DNA of 64,000 nucleotides from CAVQCA01 sp963710815 (GCA_963710815.1 CAVQCA010000062.1:78730-142729), one strand, 5' to 3'. Shown: positions 36,689-46,432, counted from the first letter of the stretch. Notes: generated by a model from the letters alone, not told the origin. Translations and numbers: made by a program.

Positions 36689-37278
36689 TCCACCACAGTC
36701 ACCTTGTTGATGACCACCTCGTCAATCGGGACATCCGAGAAGCCGGAGCGATTGCCGGTCTTGACGTGTTCGATGGCATGCACTACATCCATCCCGTCTG
36801 TCACCTTGCCGAACACGCAATAGCCCCAGCCCTGCGGTGTCGGTGCGGAATAATTCAGGAAGCCGTTATCCTTGACATTGATGAAGAACTGGGAAGTCGC
36901 CGAATTCGGGTCCGAGGTGCGGGCCATGGCGATCGTGCCGGTGGTGTTCTTCAGGCCGTTGTCGGCTTCGTTCCCGATCGGCGGGCGGGTCGCCTTCTGT
37001 TTCATGTCGGCAGTGAAACCGCCACCCTGTATCATGAAGCCGGGGATGACGCGATGGAAGATCGTGCCGTCGTAAAAGCCTGCCCTGGCGTATTCAACGA
37101 AGTTCGCTACCGTTGCCGGCGCCTTGTTTTCATCCAGTTCCAGCGTAATCACGCCTTGGTTTGTTTCCATGCGAACGGTCACGATACCTGCTCCTTTTGA
37201 GTGATTATCAGATGAAAATCCGGCGGCCGGGAGAAAACCGAGCACGACGGACAGGAACAACCCAGCTATATATTTCAT
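36685..37278 (-). CDS. ppiA: cyclophilin-type peptidyl-prolyl isomerase, exported
   Basis: 197 residues from the ATG at 37278, with signal peptide MKYIAGLFLSVVLGFLPAAG, so probably periplasmic. Cyclophilin core: NFVEYARAGFYDGTIFHRVI, GFMIQGGGF, IAMARTSDPNSATSQFFINV. The tail is IDEVVINKVTVVE. The in-frame extension upstream to 37713 crosses cysS antisense and is not coding. Symbol by domain and location; a PpiB-type assignment differs only in export. Confidence 0.9.
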   Translation of the reverse strand: MKYIAGLFLSVVLGFLPAAGFSSDNHSKGAGIVTVRMETNQGVITLELDENKAPATVANFVEYARAGFYDGTIFHRVIPGFMIQGGGFTADMKQKATRPPIGNEADNGLKNTTGTIAMARTSDPNSATSQFFINVKDNGFLNYSAPTPQGWGYCVFGKVTDGMDVVHAIEHVKTGNRSGFSDVPIDEVVINKVTVVE

Positions 37279-37416
37279 TGTGTACCCCCGGATAACGATC
37301 AGCAGTCGGGCAATCATATCGGCTTTGGCCGCGGTTACAAGAGCGCAAGGGTGAATCCCCCCGGTCTTTCCGCTACCATGGCGGCCCACCCAAACCCGTG
37401 CGCGGCGCCCCGGCCG

Positions 37417-38823
37417 ATGGAAACCATCAGAATCTACAACAGCCTGACCGGTGACAAGGAAGCCTTCGTTCCCCTGGAGGAGGGCAAGGTTCACATGTAT
37501 GTCTGTGGTATGACGGTCTACGACTATTGCCACCTGGGACATGCGCGGGTCATGGTCGTGTTCGACGTCGTCACCCGCTACCTGCGGCACCTCGGCTACG
37601 AGGTGACCTATGTGCGCAACATCACCGATATCGACGACAAGATCATCCAGCGCGCCAACGAGAAGGGTGAGACGATACAGCAACTCACCTCGCGCTTCAT
37701 TGCCATCATGCATGAGGATGCCGCCGCACTGGGCGTGCTCGAGCCCGATCTGGAGCCGCGCGCCACCACCTCCATGAACGATATCCTGGCGATGATCCAG
37801 ACCCTGGTGGACAAGGGCTATGCCTATGCCGGCGACAACGGCGACGTCTATTACGACGTCAGCCGCTTCGGTCCCTACGGCCGCCTGTCAGGCAAGAGGC
37901 TGGAGGATCTGCGTGCCGGTGAGCGGGTCGCCATCGACGAGGCAAAGCGGGATCCGCTCGATTTTGTCCTGTGGAAGGCGGCCAAACCGGGCGAACCCAG
38001 CTGGGATTCACCCTGGGGCGCAGGCCGGCCGGGATGGCATATCGAATGTTCCGCCATGTCAACCCGCTGCCTCGGCGCACACTTCGATATTCACGGCGGC
38101 GGGATGGACCTGAAATTTCCGCATCATGAAAACGAGATTGCCCAGTCGGAAGCGGCCACCGGTGAACCGTTCGTCAACTACTGGATGCATAACGGTTTCG
38201 TGAAGATCGACGAGGAGAAGATGTCCAAATCACTGGGCAATTTCTTCACCGTCAGGGAGATCCTGCAGCGGTACCGCGCCGAGGAGGTACGCTATTTCAT
38301 CCTCGCCAGCCACTATCGCAGTCCGCTCAATTATTCCCAGGAGAACCTGGACAATGCCAGGGCGGCGCTATCCCGCCTTTACACGGCGCTGCGCGGCCTG
38401 GCAAACGGTGATGGAACAACTCACCGGAAAGACTGCAGTGACGATTTCTACCGCGCCATGAATGATGATTTCAATACCCCGGAGGCCCTGGGGGCGCTTT
38501 TCGAGATCGCCAGGGAAATCAACAAAAGCAGGGATACGGATCCAACGCGGGCCGTGGAGCTGGCCGGCTGCCTGCGCGGGCTGGGGGGCATCCTGGGGCT
38601 GCTGCAGGACGATCCCGAGACCTTCCTCAGGTCGCCGATCGCTGCCGGCGCGGGTACCGCTCCGGCACTGACCGATACGCGGATCGAGGCATTGATCGAC
38701 GCTCGCGTGCGCGCCCGGGAGGCGCGGGACTGGGCCGAGGCGGACCGGATCCGCAGTGAACTCGATGCGCATGGCATCGTGCTCGAAGACGGGGCGGGGG
38801 GCACCCGCTGGCGTCGGAAATAA
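37417..38823 (+). CDS. cysS: cysteinyl-tRNA synthetase
   Basis: Charges tRNA-Cys. 468 residues from the ATG at 37417 (METIRIYNSLTGDKEAF). YVCGMTVYDYCHLGHARV gives the zinc Cys and HIGH motif (HLGH). The second zinc Cys is in GWHIECSAMS and the His pair in DLKFPHHENEIAQSEA. KMSKS appears as EEKMSKSLGNFFTV. An upstream in-frame ATG at 37351 adds a non-conserved 22 residues. Divergent from ppiA across 138 nt. Confidence 0.97.
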   Translation: METIRIYNSLTGDKEAFVPLEEGKVHMYVCGMTVYDYCHLGHARVMVVFDVVTRYLRHLGYEVTYVRNITDIDDKIIQRANEKGETIQQLTSRFIAIMHEDAAALGVLEPDLEPRATTSMNDILAMIQTLVDKGYAYAGDNGDVYYDVSRFGPYGRLSGKRLEDLRAGERVAIDEAKRDPLDFVLWKAAKPGEPSWDSPWGAGRPGWHIECSAMSTRCLGAHFDIHGGGMDLKFPHHENEIAQSEAATGEPFVNYWMHNGFVKIDEEKMSKSLGNFFTVREILQRYRAEEVRYFILASHYRSPLNYSQENLDNARAALSRLYTALRGLANGDGTTHRKDCSDDFYRAMNDDFNTPEALGALFEIAREINKSRDTDPTRAVELAGCLRGLGGILGLLQDDPETFLRSPIAAGAGTAPALTDTRIEALIDARVRAREARDWAEADRIRSELDAHGIVLEDGAGGTRWRRK

Positions 38824-38959
38824 TCCCCGTTACTTCCTGGGGGAATCAGGGCGGGTGTCTCAAACGCTATTTGACGCTTATTGGGCTTGCACGTAACATA
38901 ACGGCGCTCAGCGAGGAGGATCAGGGTCCGGCATGCCCCTCGGGCAGGCACGGTTATTA

Positions 38960-39036
38960 CGGGGTATAGCGCAGCCTGGTAGCGCGCCTGCTTTGGGAGC
39001 AGGATGTCGGGGGTTCAAATCCCTCTACCCCGACCA
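38960..39036 (+). tRNA. tRNA-Pro(TGG)
   Basis: Acceptor CGGGGTA/TACCCCG, discriminator A, encoded CCA. Anticodon arm CCTGC-TTTGGGA-GCAGG gives TGG. First of a close group Pro-Arg-His-Lys, probably one transcript. Confidence 0.97.
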
Positions 39037-39078
39037 GTCCTTGCGGGGCGCACGTCGCGGGACCGGGCTAGGGACTTG

Positions 39079-39155
39079 GCGCCCGTAGCTCAATCGGATA
39101 GAGCACCGGCCTTCTAAGCCGACGGTTGCAGGTTCGAATCCTGCCGGGCGCGCCA
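39079..39155 (+). tRNA. tRNA-Arg(TCT)
   Basis: Acceptor GCGCCCG/CGGGCGC, discriminator G, encoded CCA. Anticodon loop CTTCTAA gives TCT. 42 nt after tRNA-Pro. Confidence 0.97.
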
Positions 39156-39202
39156 ATCTGCCCGTACCGGGCAAGTGCGCGCCGTACAGTAGCAGTCCTA
39201 TG

Positions 39203-39278
39203 GTGGACGTAGCTCAGTTGGTAGAGTCCTGGATTGTGATTCCAGTCGTCGTGGGTTCGAGTCCCATCGTCCACCCCA
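39203..39278 (+). tRNA. tRNA-His(GTG)
   Basis: Acceptor GTGGACG/CGTCCAC with C73 before CCA and an encoded G just upstream (39202), the G-1 typical of tRNA-His. Anticodon arm CTGGA-TTGTGAT-TCCAG gives GTG. It is a substrate of the queuosine pathway encoded at 2-4 kb. Confidence 0.97.
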
Positions 39279-39358
39279 TTTTCCAGCACCCGCCGGTGCG
39301 GGTCGCATCGGATTCAAGCTTGAACCCCTTTTGTCCGTGTGGTCCAATACCGGCACTT

Positions 39359-39434
39359 GGGCCGTTAGCTCAATTGGTAGAGCAGTGGACTCTTAATCCA
39401 TTGGTTGTAGGTTCGATTCCTACACGGCCCACCA
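39359..39434 (+). tRNA. tRNA-Lys(CTT)
   Basis: Acceptor GGGCCGT/ACGGCCC, discriminator A, encoded CCA. Anticodon loop CTCTTAA gives CTT. Last of the four-tRNA group. Confidence 0.96.
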
Positions 39435-39440
39435 GAACAG

Positions 39441-39466
39441 AATGCCCGCGCTATGCGCGGGCATTT
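39441..39466 (+). terminator. terminator of the Pro-Arg-His-Lys tRNA group
   Basis: AATGCCCGCG and CGCGGGCATT form a strong ten-pair stem with a short CTATG-type loop, followed by TTTC. It lies 7 nt after tRNA-Lys. Confidence 0.8.
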
Positions 39467-39593
39467 TCATCTGTGTAGCACCTGTTTTTCACACCACGCC
39501 AGGCGAAAAATACGGGTGCCTGCTATGACGACAAGCCGTTATAATCACTCGTATAATCGGGGTTTCCGAATCGGCCCGGGGCCAAGGTACAAA

Positions 39594-39680
<87 letters not shown>

Positions 39681-39774
39681 GTCCCGGTGTAAGAACGGCG
39701 CTATAATTTTGATGGCTCATCGTCAAACCAATGTCATTTCGAATGACGAGTGACGAGTTTTCAGGGGTGATTGC

Positions 39775-41058
39775 ATGCAAGTTTCGGTTGAGAATAGCGG
39801 GGGGTTACTGCGTCGCATGACGGTTCAGGTGCCGGCGGAACGAATCGACCAGGAGGTCGATTCCCGACTCCAGTCCATGAAGGGCAGCGTCCGTCTGGAC
39901 GGATTCCGCCCCGGCAAGGTGCCGTTCGGCGTCATTGAGAAGAAATACGGCGCACGGGTGCGCCAGGAGGTCTTGCAGCAGGTCATACACTCGACCCTGC
40001 AGGAGGCCCTGGTACAGGAAAGTCTGCGACCCGCGGGTGAGCCGCGGATCGAGCCGGTAGAGTCGCTGCCGGGGAAAGCGCTGGAATATGTCGCTACCTT
40101 CGAGGTTTTTCCGGAAATGTCGGCGCCGATCGACTATGGTTTCAGGGTCAACCGCCCCGTGGTCGAGATCGGCGACGCCGATATCACGGCCATGCTGGAG
40201 AAGCTGCGCAAGCAGCGGGCTACGTGGAGACAGGTTGAGCGTCAGGCACAGACCGATGACCAGGTCGTCATCGATTTCGAAGGCATGATCGAGGGTAACG
40301 CCTTCGCCGGGAACAAGGGCCAGAAAATACCGCTCGTGCTGGGGTCAGGCAGCATGGTGCCGGGTTTCGAAGACCAGCTGACAGCTATAAGCAGTGGCGA
40401 GGAAAGAACGCTGCGGGTGGCTTTCCCGCCTGACTATCCCTCCCGGGAAGTCGCGGGCAGGGATGCCGAGTTCAGGGTCAAGGTTCATACGGTCTCGGAA
40501 ATGATCCTGCCGCCGCTCGATGATGAGTTTGCCCGCGCCTTCGGGGTTGCGGAGAAGGGGATCGAGGGACTCAGGGAAGATGTTGCCGCCAATATGCAAA
40601 GAGAGCTGAAGCAACTCGTCAAGGCGGATGTGAAAAACCAGGTATTCTCGGGGCTGCTGGAACAAAACCCGATCGAGGTTCCCCAGGGCCTGGTTGACGA
40701 GGAAACGCTACGTTTGCAGTCACAGCAAGCCGCCCAGGGTGCTGATGGCACCGCGCTTCACGAGGCCGCCGAACGGCGCGTCAAGCTGGGCGTGCTCGTC
40801 ACAGCCATTGCTACGCAGAACCGCATCCAGATCGATCCTGACCGGGTGCGCGAAACCATTGAAACCATTGCCGCCTCTTATGAAAAACCCGAGGAGGTGG
40901 TCCAGTGGTACTATGGCAACCAGGAGATGCTGGGCAACGTGCAATCGGCCGTCATGGAGGAGCAGGTGGTCGACTGGGTGCTGGAGCATTCGGGTATTCA
41001 GGTGGAGAATGTTGAAACGACATTCGAGCAGCTGGTCGAAGCGGCCAGGCAATCTTAA
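39775..41058 (+). CDS. tig: trigger factor (ribosome-associated chaperone)
   Basis: Binds ribosomal protein L23 and nascent chains. 427 residues. The ribosome-binding signature GFRPGKVP is at about residue 43; the FKBP-like isomerase domain is about 150-245 (IDFEGMIEGNAFAGNKGQK ... PDYPSREVAGRDAEFRVKV); a helical C-terminal domain follows. ATG at 39775 (MQVSVENSGGLLRRM). First gene of tig-clpP-clpX-lon. Confidence 0.97.
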   Translation: MQVSVENSGGLLRRMTVQVPAERIDQEVDSRLQSMKGSVRLDGFRPGKVPFGVIEKKYGARVRQEVLQQVIHSTLQEALVQESLRPAGEPRIEPVESLPGKALEYVATFEVFPEMSAPIDYGFRVNRPVVEIGDADITAMLEKLRKQRATWRQVERQAQTDDQVVIDFEGMIEGNAFAGNKGQKIPLVLGSGSMVPGFEDQLTAISSGEERTLRVAFPPDYPSREVAGRDAEFRVKVHTVSEMILPPLDDEFARAFGVAEKGIEGLREDVAANMQRELKQLVKADVKNQVFSGLLEQNPIEVPQGLVDEETLRLQSQQAAQGADGTALHEAAERRVKLGVLVTAIATQNRIQIDPDRVRETIETIAASYEKPEEVVQWYYGNQEMLGNVQSAVMEEQVVDWVLEHSGIQVENVETTFEQLVEAARQS

Positions 41059-41071
41059 AGGAAGGAAATCG

Positions 41072-41722
41072 ATGACCGATAGCAACTACATGGGTGGCGC
41101 GTCTGATACGAAGGCGTTGAATCTCATTCCGATAGTGATTGAGCAAACGGCACGTGGCGAACGCTCCTACGATATCTACTCGCGGTTGCTCAAGGAACGG
41201 GTCGTCTTCGTGGTTGGGCCGGTGGAAGACTACATGGCCAATGTCGTTATCGCGCAGCTGCTGTTCCTGGAATCGGAAAACCCCGACAAGGATATTCACC
41301 TCTACATCAATTCCCCCGGCGGTTCGGTAACCGCGGGACTGGCAATCTACGACACCATGCAATTCATCAGGCCTGCCGTCAGTACCATGTGTGTCGGTCA
41401 GGCCGCGAGCATGGGTGCCTTGCTGCTGGCGGGCGGCGCCAGGGGCAAGCGGGTTTGCCTGCCGCATTCGCGCATAATGATCCATCAGCCGCTGGGTGGA
41501 TTCCAGGGCCAGGCAACGGATATCGACATCCATGCGCGCGAAATCCTGCTGATACGAGAAAAACTCAACACGATACTGTCCAAACACACCGGGCAAACGA
41601 TGGAGAAGATCAGGCTGGATACCGAAAGGGATAACTTCATGGGCGCCATCGAAGCGAAGGAATACGGGTTGATCGATGAGATACTGGAGATCCGGGAGGA
41701 GGCGCAGGAGAAACAGACATAA
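41072..41722 (+). CDS. clpP: ATP-dependent Clp protease proteolytic subunit
   Basis: Barrel serine peptidase. 216 residues from the ATG at 41072, with AAAGGAAGGAAATC upstream. Catalytic Ser in GQAASMGALLLAGG, His in PHSRIMIHQPLGG, Asp in RDNFMGAIEAKEYGLID. IYINSPGG-type motif present (LYINSPGGSVTAG). 13 nt after tig. The 192 nt to clpX hold no clear signal. Confidence 0.98.
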   Translation: MTDSNYMGGASDTKALNLIPIVIEQTARGERSYDIYSRLLKERVVFVVGPVEDYMANVVIAQLLFLESENPDKDIHLYINSPGGSVTAGLAIYDTMQFIRPAVSTMCVGQAASMGALLLAGGARGKRVCLPHSRIMIHQPLGGFQGQATDIDIHAREILLIREKLNTILSKHTGQTMEKIRLDTERDNFMGAIEAKEYGLIDEILEIREEAQEKQT

Positions 41723-41914
41723 TGGCAGGATGGCGTACCGAGGCCGACCTGACGGGTTGAGTGCGGCCACGGCGGGGGATTCCCTGAGAGGAAAACCCTG
41801 ACTATCCGCCGGTTATAAACCCGTGATTACACCATGCAGGAGTTGATTCACAATAAAGAACAGTGTTAAAAATCCATATGGCAGGGTCATGTCGATCCAG
41901 GTGAGGGTTTGAGT

Positions 41915-43186
41915 ATGAACAACGACAGAGACGGTAAGGGCGATGAAGGTAAACTGCTCTACTGTTCCTTCTGCGGCAAAAGCCAGCATGAAGTTCGTAA
42001 ACTGATCGCGGGACCCTCGGTATTTGTCTGTGACGAGTGCGTCGAACTGTGCAACGACATTATCCGCGAGGAAATGCAGGAAAAATCCTCCGATGGCCGC
42101 AACAAGCTGCCAAAGCCCAAGGAGATCAACGAGGTTCTCAATGAGTATGTCATCGGGCAGGATCGCGCCAAGCGGGTGCTCTCCGTCGCCGTCTATAACC
42201 ATTACAAGCGTCTCGATGCCGCCACCAGGAAGGACAGCATAGAGCTTTCCAAGAGCAATATCCTGCTGATCGGCCCGACCGGATCTGGCAAGACCCTGCT
42301 TGCCGAGACCCTGGCGCGGCTGCTGAATGTACCGTTCACCATCGCGGATGCAACCACCCTGACCGAGGCGGGTTATGTCGGCGAAGACGTGGAAAACATC
42401 ATCCAGAAACTGCTGCAGAAATGTGACTACGATGTCGACAAGGCGCAAACGGGCATTGTCTACATCGATGAGATCGACAAGATATCGCGCAAATCGGATA
42501 ACCCTTCCATCACCCGCGATGTCTCCGGCGAAGGTGTGCAGCAGGCGCTGCTCAAGCTGATTGAGGGCACGGTTGCCTCGGTGCCCCCGCAGGGAGGGCG
42601 CAAGCATCCGCAGCAGGAATTCCTCCAGGTGAACACCTCCAACATTCTCTTCATCGTCGGCGGGGCATTTTCCGGTCTCGACAAAATCATCCGCAGCCGT
42701 TCGGAGAAAGGCGGGATCGGCTTTTCGGCGGAGGTCAAGAGCAGGGATCTGGACAAGAACCTGGGTGAGATACTCTATGACGTGGAGCCGGAAGATCTTA
42801 TCAAGTACGGTCTTATCCCGGAATTCGTCGGCAGGTTGCCGGTGGTGGCCACGCTGGAGGAACTGGATGAGGATGCACTCGTCAAGATCCTCACCGAACC
42901 GAAGAATGCCCTTACCAAACAGTATGCCAAGCTGTTTGAAATGGAGGGCTGCGATCTCGAGTTCCGCGATGATGCCCTGCGGTCCGTCGCGCGCAAGGCC
43001 ATGGAGAGGAAAACCGGCGCCCGGGGTCTGCGCACCATACTCGAGCAGGTGCTGCTCGACACCATGTATGACCTGCCATCCCTGGAAAACGCCAGAAAAG
43101 TGGTCATTGATGAAAGCGTTATCCTCGGTGCCTCAAAACCGTACATGATTTTTGACGCTTCTGAGCCGCTGGTGGCTTCCGAATAG
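41915..43186 (+). CDS. clpX: ClpX unfoldase, ATP-binding subunit of Clp protease
   Basis: AAA+ unfoldase feeding ClpP. 423 residues from the ATG at 41915 (the TTG at 41909 was not used). N-terminal Cys4 zinc domain (CSFCGKSQHEVRKLIAG, then CDECVELC); Walker A GPTGSGKTLLAETLARL; Walker B IVYIDEIDKI; pore loop GYVGEDV; sensor/arginine region RKTGARGLR-type (ERKTGARGLRTI); IGF loop as KGGIGFSAEV for ClpP contact. Confidence 0.98.
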   Translation: MNNDRDGKGDEGKLLYCSFCGKSQHEVRKLIAGPSVFVCDECVELCNDIIREEMQEKSSDGRNKLPKPKEINEVLNEYVIGQDRAKRVLSVAVYNHYKRLDAATRKDSIELSKSNILLIGPTGSGKTLLAETLARLLNVPFTIADATTLTEAGYVGEDVENIIQKLLQKCDYDVDKAQTGIVYIDEIDKISRKSDNPSITRDVSGEGVQQALLKLIEGTVASVPPQGGRKHPQQEFLQVNTSNILFIVGGAFSGLDKIIRSRSEKGGIGFSAEVKSRDLDKNLGEILYDVEPEDLIKYGLIPEFVGRLPVVATLEELDEDALVKILTEPKNALTKQYAKLFEMEGCDLEFRDDALRSVARKAMERKTGARGLRTILEQVLLDTMYDLPSLENARKVVIDESVILGASKPYMIFDASEPLVASE

Positions 43187-43290
43187 TTATTTATTTCCAA
43201 TAAAACCAGTAGCCTGGTTTCTCAATCCGTCCGGCCCGCTGGGCTGGCATGCACATTGCAGTGATTAGTGGCACGTGTAGCAATATCTGA

Positions 43291-43318
43291 TTGAAGTGTT
43301 GCGACCCGTCCCCATATA
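43291..43318 (+). promoter_or_regulatory. sigma-32 (RpoH) heat-shock promoter of lon
   Basis: TTGAAG (43291-43296) and CCCCATATA (43310-43318), spaced 13 nt, match the RpoH consensus CTTGAA / CCCCATNTA. It lies about 140 nt upstream of the lon start, in a 274-nt gap without other genes. Lon is a known RpoH target in E. coli. The -10 also forms one arm of a palindrome (CCCCATA, 7-nt loop, TATGGGG). Confidence 0.82.
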
Positions 43319-43460
43319 GAGTCTATGGGGTGTACACAGTCATATCCGTAAACCGACAGACAAGACACCGGGGCTGGAACGACAGGCATGACGGATTTCT
43401 GGCGCATTATCAGCGATGACCCGGTATCGACACCTTCAACAGAGAGGGATGGAGACACAT

Positions 43461-45887
43461 ATGACAGATGAAGCCAAGGGTGCAATACCGGTCCTGCCAT
43501 TACGGGATGTTGTAGTCTATCCGCACATGGTTATCCCGCTTTTCGTGGGCCGCGAGAAATCGATCAACGCACTCGATACCGCCATGCAGGTAGACAAGAA
43601 GATACTGCTGGTCGCCCAGAAGAACGCCGAGATCGATGATCCCTCGATCGATGACATTCATGAAATCGGCACATTGTCCACGATACTCCAGTTGCTGAAA
43701 CTGCCCGACGGAACGGTAAAGGTGCTGGTGGAAGGCGTGGAACGCGCGCGTATCACTTCCTTCGATTCCGTCGAGGCGTTTTTCACCGCCAACGTCGAGA
43801 TTGTTCACTCATCGGACGAGGACAAGGAAAAGGAACTCGGCGTCCTGACGCGATCACTGCTGGCGATATTTGACCAGTATGTCAAGTTGAACAAGAAGGT
43901 GCCTCCGGAGATTCTGACCTCGCTGTCCGGTATCGACGAACCCGGGCGGCTGGCCGATACCATCGCCGCGCACATGTCGCTGAAACTCGACGAGAAGCAG
44001 CGCTTGCTCGAGATCGAAAGCAGCCGTGAACGCCTCGAACGCCTGATGGGGCTGATCGAGAGTGAAATCGATGTCATGCAGATCGAGAAGCGCATCCGCG
44101 GCCGCGTCAAGCAGCAGATGGAGAAGAGCCAGCGCGAGTACTATCTGAACGAACAGATGAAGGCCATTCAGAAGGAGCTGGGCGAAATGGAAGACGCCCC
44201 CAACGAACTCGAGGATCTGCAGCAAAAGATCGAGAAGGCCGGCATGAGCAAGGAAGCCAAGGCCAAGGCGACCTCCGAGCTGAACAAGCTCAAGATGATG
44301 TCGCCGATGTCGGCCGAGGCCACCGTGGTCAGGAACTATATCGACTGGCTGGTCAGCGTACCGTGGAAAAAGCGTTCAAAGATTCGCCACGACCTTGCGG
44401 CGGCCGAAGCCGTACTCGAAGAGGATCACTATGGACTGGAAAAGGTCAAGGAAAGAATTCTCGAGTATCTGGCGGTGCAGCAGCGCGTCAACAAACTGAA
44501 GGGGCCGATACTCTGCCTGGTGGGTCCCCCCGGTGTCGGCAAGACCTCGCTGGGAAGATCCATCGCCCGGGCCACCAACCGGAAGTTCACGCGCATGTCG
44601 CTCGGCGGCGTACGGGACGAGGCCGAGATCCGCGGCCACCGGCGTACCTACATCGGCTCGCTGCCGGGCAAGATCGTGCAGAACCTTTCCAAGGTCGGTG
44701 TGCGCAACCCGCTATTCCTGCTGGACGAACTGGACAAGATGTCCATGGATTTCCGCGGTGATCCGTCGTCTGCATTACTGGAGGTGCTCGATCCGGAGCA
44801 GAATCATGCCTTCAATGACCACTATCTTGAAGTCGACTTCGACCTGTCCGATACGATGTTCGTTGCAACGGCAAACACCATGAATATTCCCGGCCCGCTG
44901 CTGGATCGCATGGAGGTCATCCGCATCCCCGGCTATACCGAGGATGAAAAGATCAATATCGCCATGCGTTACCTGCTTGCCAAGCAGATCAGGAGCAACG
45001 GTCTCAAGGAGAATGAACTTCTGGTCAGCGAGAATGCCATCCGCGACATCATCCGCTACTACACGCGTGAAGCCGGCGTGCGCAATCTCGAGCGCGAGAT
45101 TTCAAAGATCTGCCGCAAGGTGGTCAAGGAACTGGTCCTGGAAAAGCATGACCAGAAGATCACAGTGACACCGCGAAATATCGACAAATATCTCGGCGTC
45201 AAGCGTTTCCGCTATGGTCGTGCGGAAGAGCGCGATCAGGTCGGTCAGGTTACCGGACTTGCCTGGACGGAGGTCGGGGGTGAATTGCTGACGATCGAGT
45301 CCGCCATCGTTCCCGGCAAGGGCAAACTGATCCATACCGGACAGCTTGGAGAGGTGATGCAGGAATCCATCCAGGCGGCGACCACCGTGGTGCGCAGCCG
45401 TGCGTCCCTGCTGGGTATCGATCCCGATTTCTATCAGAAGTACGATATTCACATCCACGTGCCGGAGGGCGCGACGCCGAAGGACGGACCCAGTGCCGGT
45501 GTCGGGATGTGTACCGCGCTGGTTTCCTCCCTGTCAGACATACCGGTGCGTGCCGACGTCGCCATGACCGGAGAAATCACGCTGCGGGGTGAGGTGCTGC
45601 CGATCGGCGGCCTGAAGGAGAAGCTTCTGGCCGCGCATCGCGGCGGCATTTCCATCGTTCTGATTCCCGAAGAGAACCGCAAGGATCTCGCCGAGATTCC
45701 GAAGAATGTCAAGGACAAGCTGGATATCCGCCCGGTGAAGTGGATCGACGAGGTTCTGGAGGTTGCATTGCAGCGCCACCCGCTGCCGCTGACGCATGTG
45801 GTTGCCAAGGACGAGGATCAAAAGGACGTGAAGGAAAAGGAAAAGGAAAAGACCACAGGCAAGCATAAACCCCTGCGGGCGCATTGA
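43461..45887 (+). CDS. lon: ATP-dependent protease Lon
   Basis: Cytoplasmic quality-control protease. 808 residues from the ATG at 43461 (MTDEAKGAIPVLPLRDVVVY), with GGAG upstream. N-terminal substrate domain (~1-300), coiled coil, AAA+ with Walker A GPPGVGKTSLGRSIA (~360), and a Lon peptidase domain with the catalytic Ser in KDGPSAGVGM (~680) and Lys in GGLKEKLLAAHRGG (~723). A Lys/Glu-rich C-terminal tail (DQKDVKEKEKEK) is unusually charged. In-frame starts further upstream (43416, 43449) were not used. Confidence 0.98.
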   Translation: MTDEAKGAIPVLPLRDVVVYPHMVIPLFVGREKSINALDTAMQVDKKILLVAQKNAEIDDPSIDDIHEIGTLSTILQLLKLPDGTVKVLVEGVERARITSFDSVEAFFTANVEIVHSSDEDKEKELGVLTRSLLAIFDQYVKLNKKVPPEILTSLSGIDEPGRLADTIAAHMSLKLDEKQRLLEIESSRERLERLMGLIESEIDVMQIEKRIRGRVKQQMEKSQREYYLNEQMKAIQKELGEMEDAPNELEDLQQKIEKAGMSKEAKAKATSELNKLKMMSPMSAEATVVRNYIDWLVSVPWKKRSKIRHDLAAAEAVLEEDHYGLEKVKERILEYLAVQQRVNKLKGPILCLVGPPGVGKTSLGRSIARATNRKFTRMSLGGVRDEAEIRGHRRTYIGSLPGKIVQNLSKVGVRNPLFLLDELDKMSMDFRGDPSSALLEVLDPEQNHAFNDHYLEVDFDLSDTMFVATANTMNIPGPLLDRMEVIRIPGYTEDEKINIAMRYLLAKQIRSNGLKENELLVSENAIRDIIRYYTREAGVRNLEREISKICRKVVKELVLEKHDQKITVTPRNIDKYLGVKRFRYGRAEERDQVGQVTGLAWTEVGGELLTIESAIVPGKGKLIHTGQLGEVMQESIQAATTVVRSRASLLGIDPDFYQKYDIHIHVPEGATPKDGPSAGVGMCTALVSSLSDIPVRADVAMTGEITLRGEVLPIGGLKEKLLAAHRGGISIVLIPEENRKDLAEIPKNVKDKLDIRPVKWIDEVLEVALQRHPLPLTHVVAKDEDQKDVKEKEKEKTTGKHKPLRAH

Positions 45888-45912
45888 TCTTCCCCTTTTA
45901 ATGGTAGAATCA

Positions 45913-45950
45913 CCCGCCGCCTGGCCTTCCGGTCAGTCGGCGGGTTTTTT
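45913..45950 (+). terminator. intrinsic terminator after lon
   Basis: CCCGCCG and CGGCGGG form a seven-pair stem, with a secondary CTGGCC/GGTCAG-like pairing in the loop, followed by six T. It lies 25 nt after the lon stop. Confidence 0.9.
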
Positions 45951-46074
45951 GTATCTCCCAAACTATGCTTTAATACGCGCTCCTGCATGTCCGGGTATCC
46001 TGGGACGTGATACACGTCATGCATCCTGATATTGCTTGCTCGCCAATATAAGAGAAATTCTTGAGGATCAAGAT

Positions 46075-46347
46075 ATGAATAAATCTGAATTGATAGAAGC
46101 CGTTGCCAGCGAGGCCGATATGTCCAAGGCGGATGCCACGCGCGCAACCGATGCCGTACTGGACAGTATCAGCAATGCCCTGCGCATGGGGGACCAGGTG
46201 ACACTGGTCGGTTTCGGAACCTTCCTCGTCAGGGAGCGTGCCGCGCGTACCGGGCGCAACCCGCAAACCGGGGAAGCAATCAACATCAAGGCTTCGAAAA
46301 TGCCGGGATTCAAGGCTGGAAAAGCCTTGAAGGATGCCGTAAACTAG
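46075..46347 (+). CDS. hupB: DNA-binding protein HU-beta
   Basis: Nucleoid protein. 90 residues from the ATG at 46075 (MNKSELIEAVASEADMSKAD). The HU signature GFGTFLVRERAARTGRNPQTGE spans the beta-arm with the Asn-Pro wedge, and the end is KMPGFKAGKALKDAVN. An in-frame start at 46036 lacks similarity. The lon-hupB-tRNA-ppiD order is conserved in the class. Confidence 0.98.
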   Translation: MNKSELIEAVASEADMSKADATRATDAVLDSISNALRMGDQVTLVGFGTFLVRERAARTGRNPQTGEAINIKASKMPGFKAGKALKDAVN

Positions 46348-46356
46348 CGCGCCTTT

Positions 46357-46432
46357 GGGTGCTTAGCTCAGCTGGTAGAGCGTCGCCCTTACAAGGCGAA
46401 TGTCGGGGGTTCGATCCCCTCAGCACCCACCA
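46357..46432 (+). tRNA. tRNA-Val(TAC)
   Basis: Acceptor GGGTGCT/AGCACCC, discriminator A, encoded CCA. Anticodon arm TCGCC-CTTACAA-GGCGA gives TAC. Only 9 nt after hupB, so probably read from the same transcript. Confidence 0.97.

Noticed and set aside
36685..37713. Long N-terminal extension of ppiA
   Set aside because: The added 145 codons lie antisense to cysS; the ATG at 37278 starts a clean signal peptide.
40694..41722. Long N-terminal extension of clpP into tig
   Set aside because: The extension overlaps tig in another frame; the ATG at 41072 has a good ribosome site and the family N-terminus.
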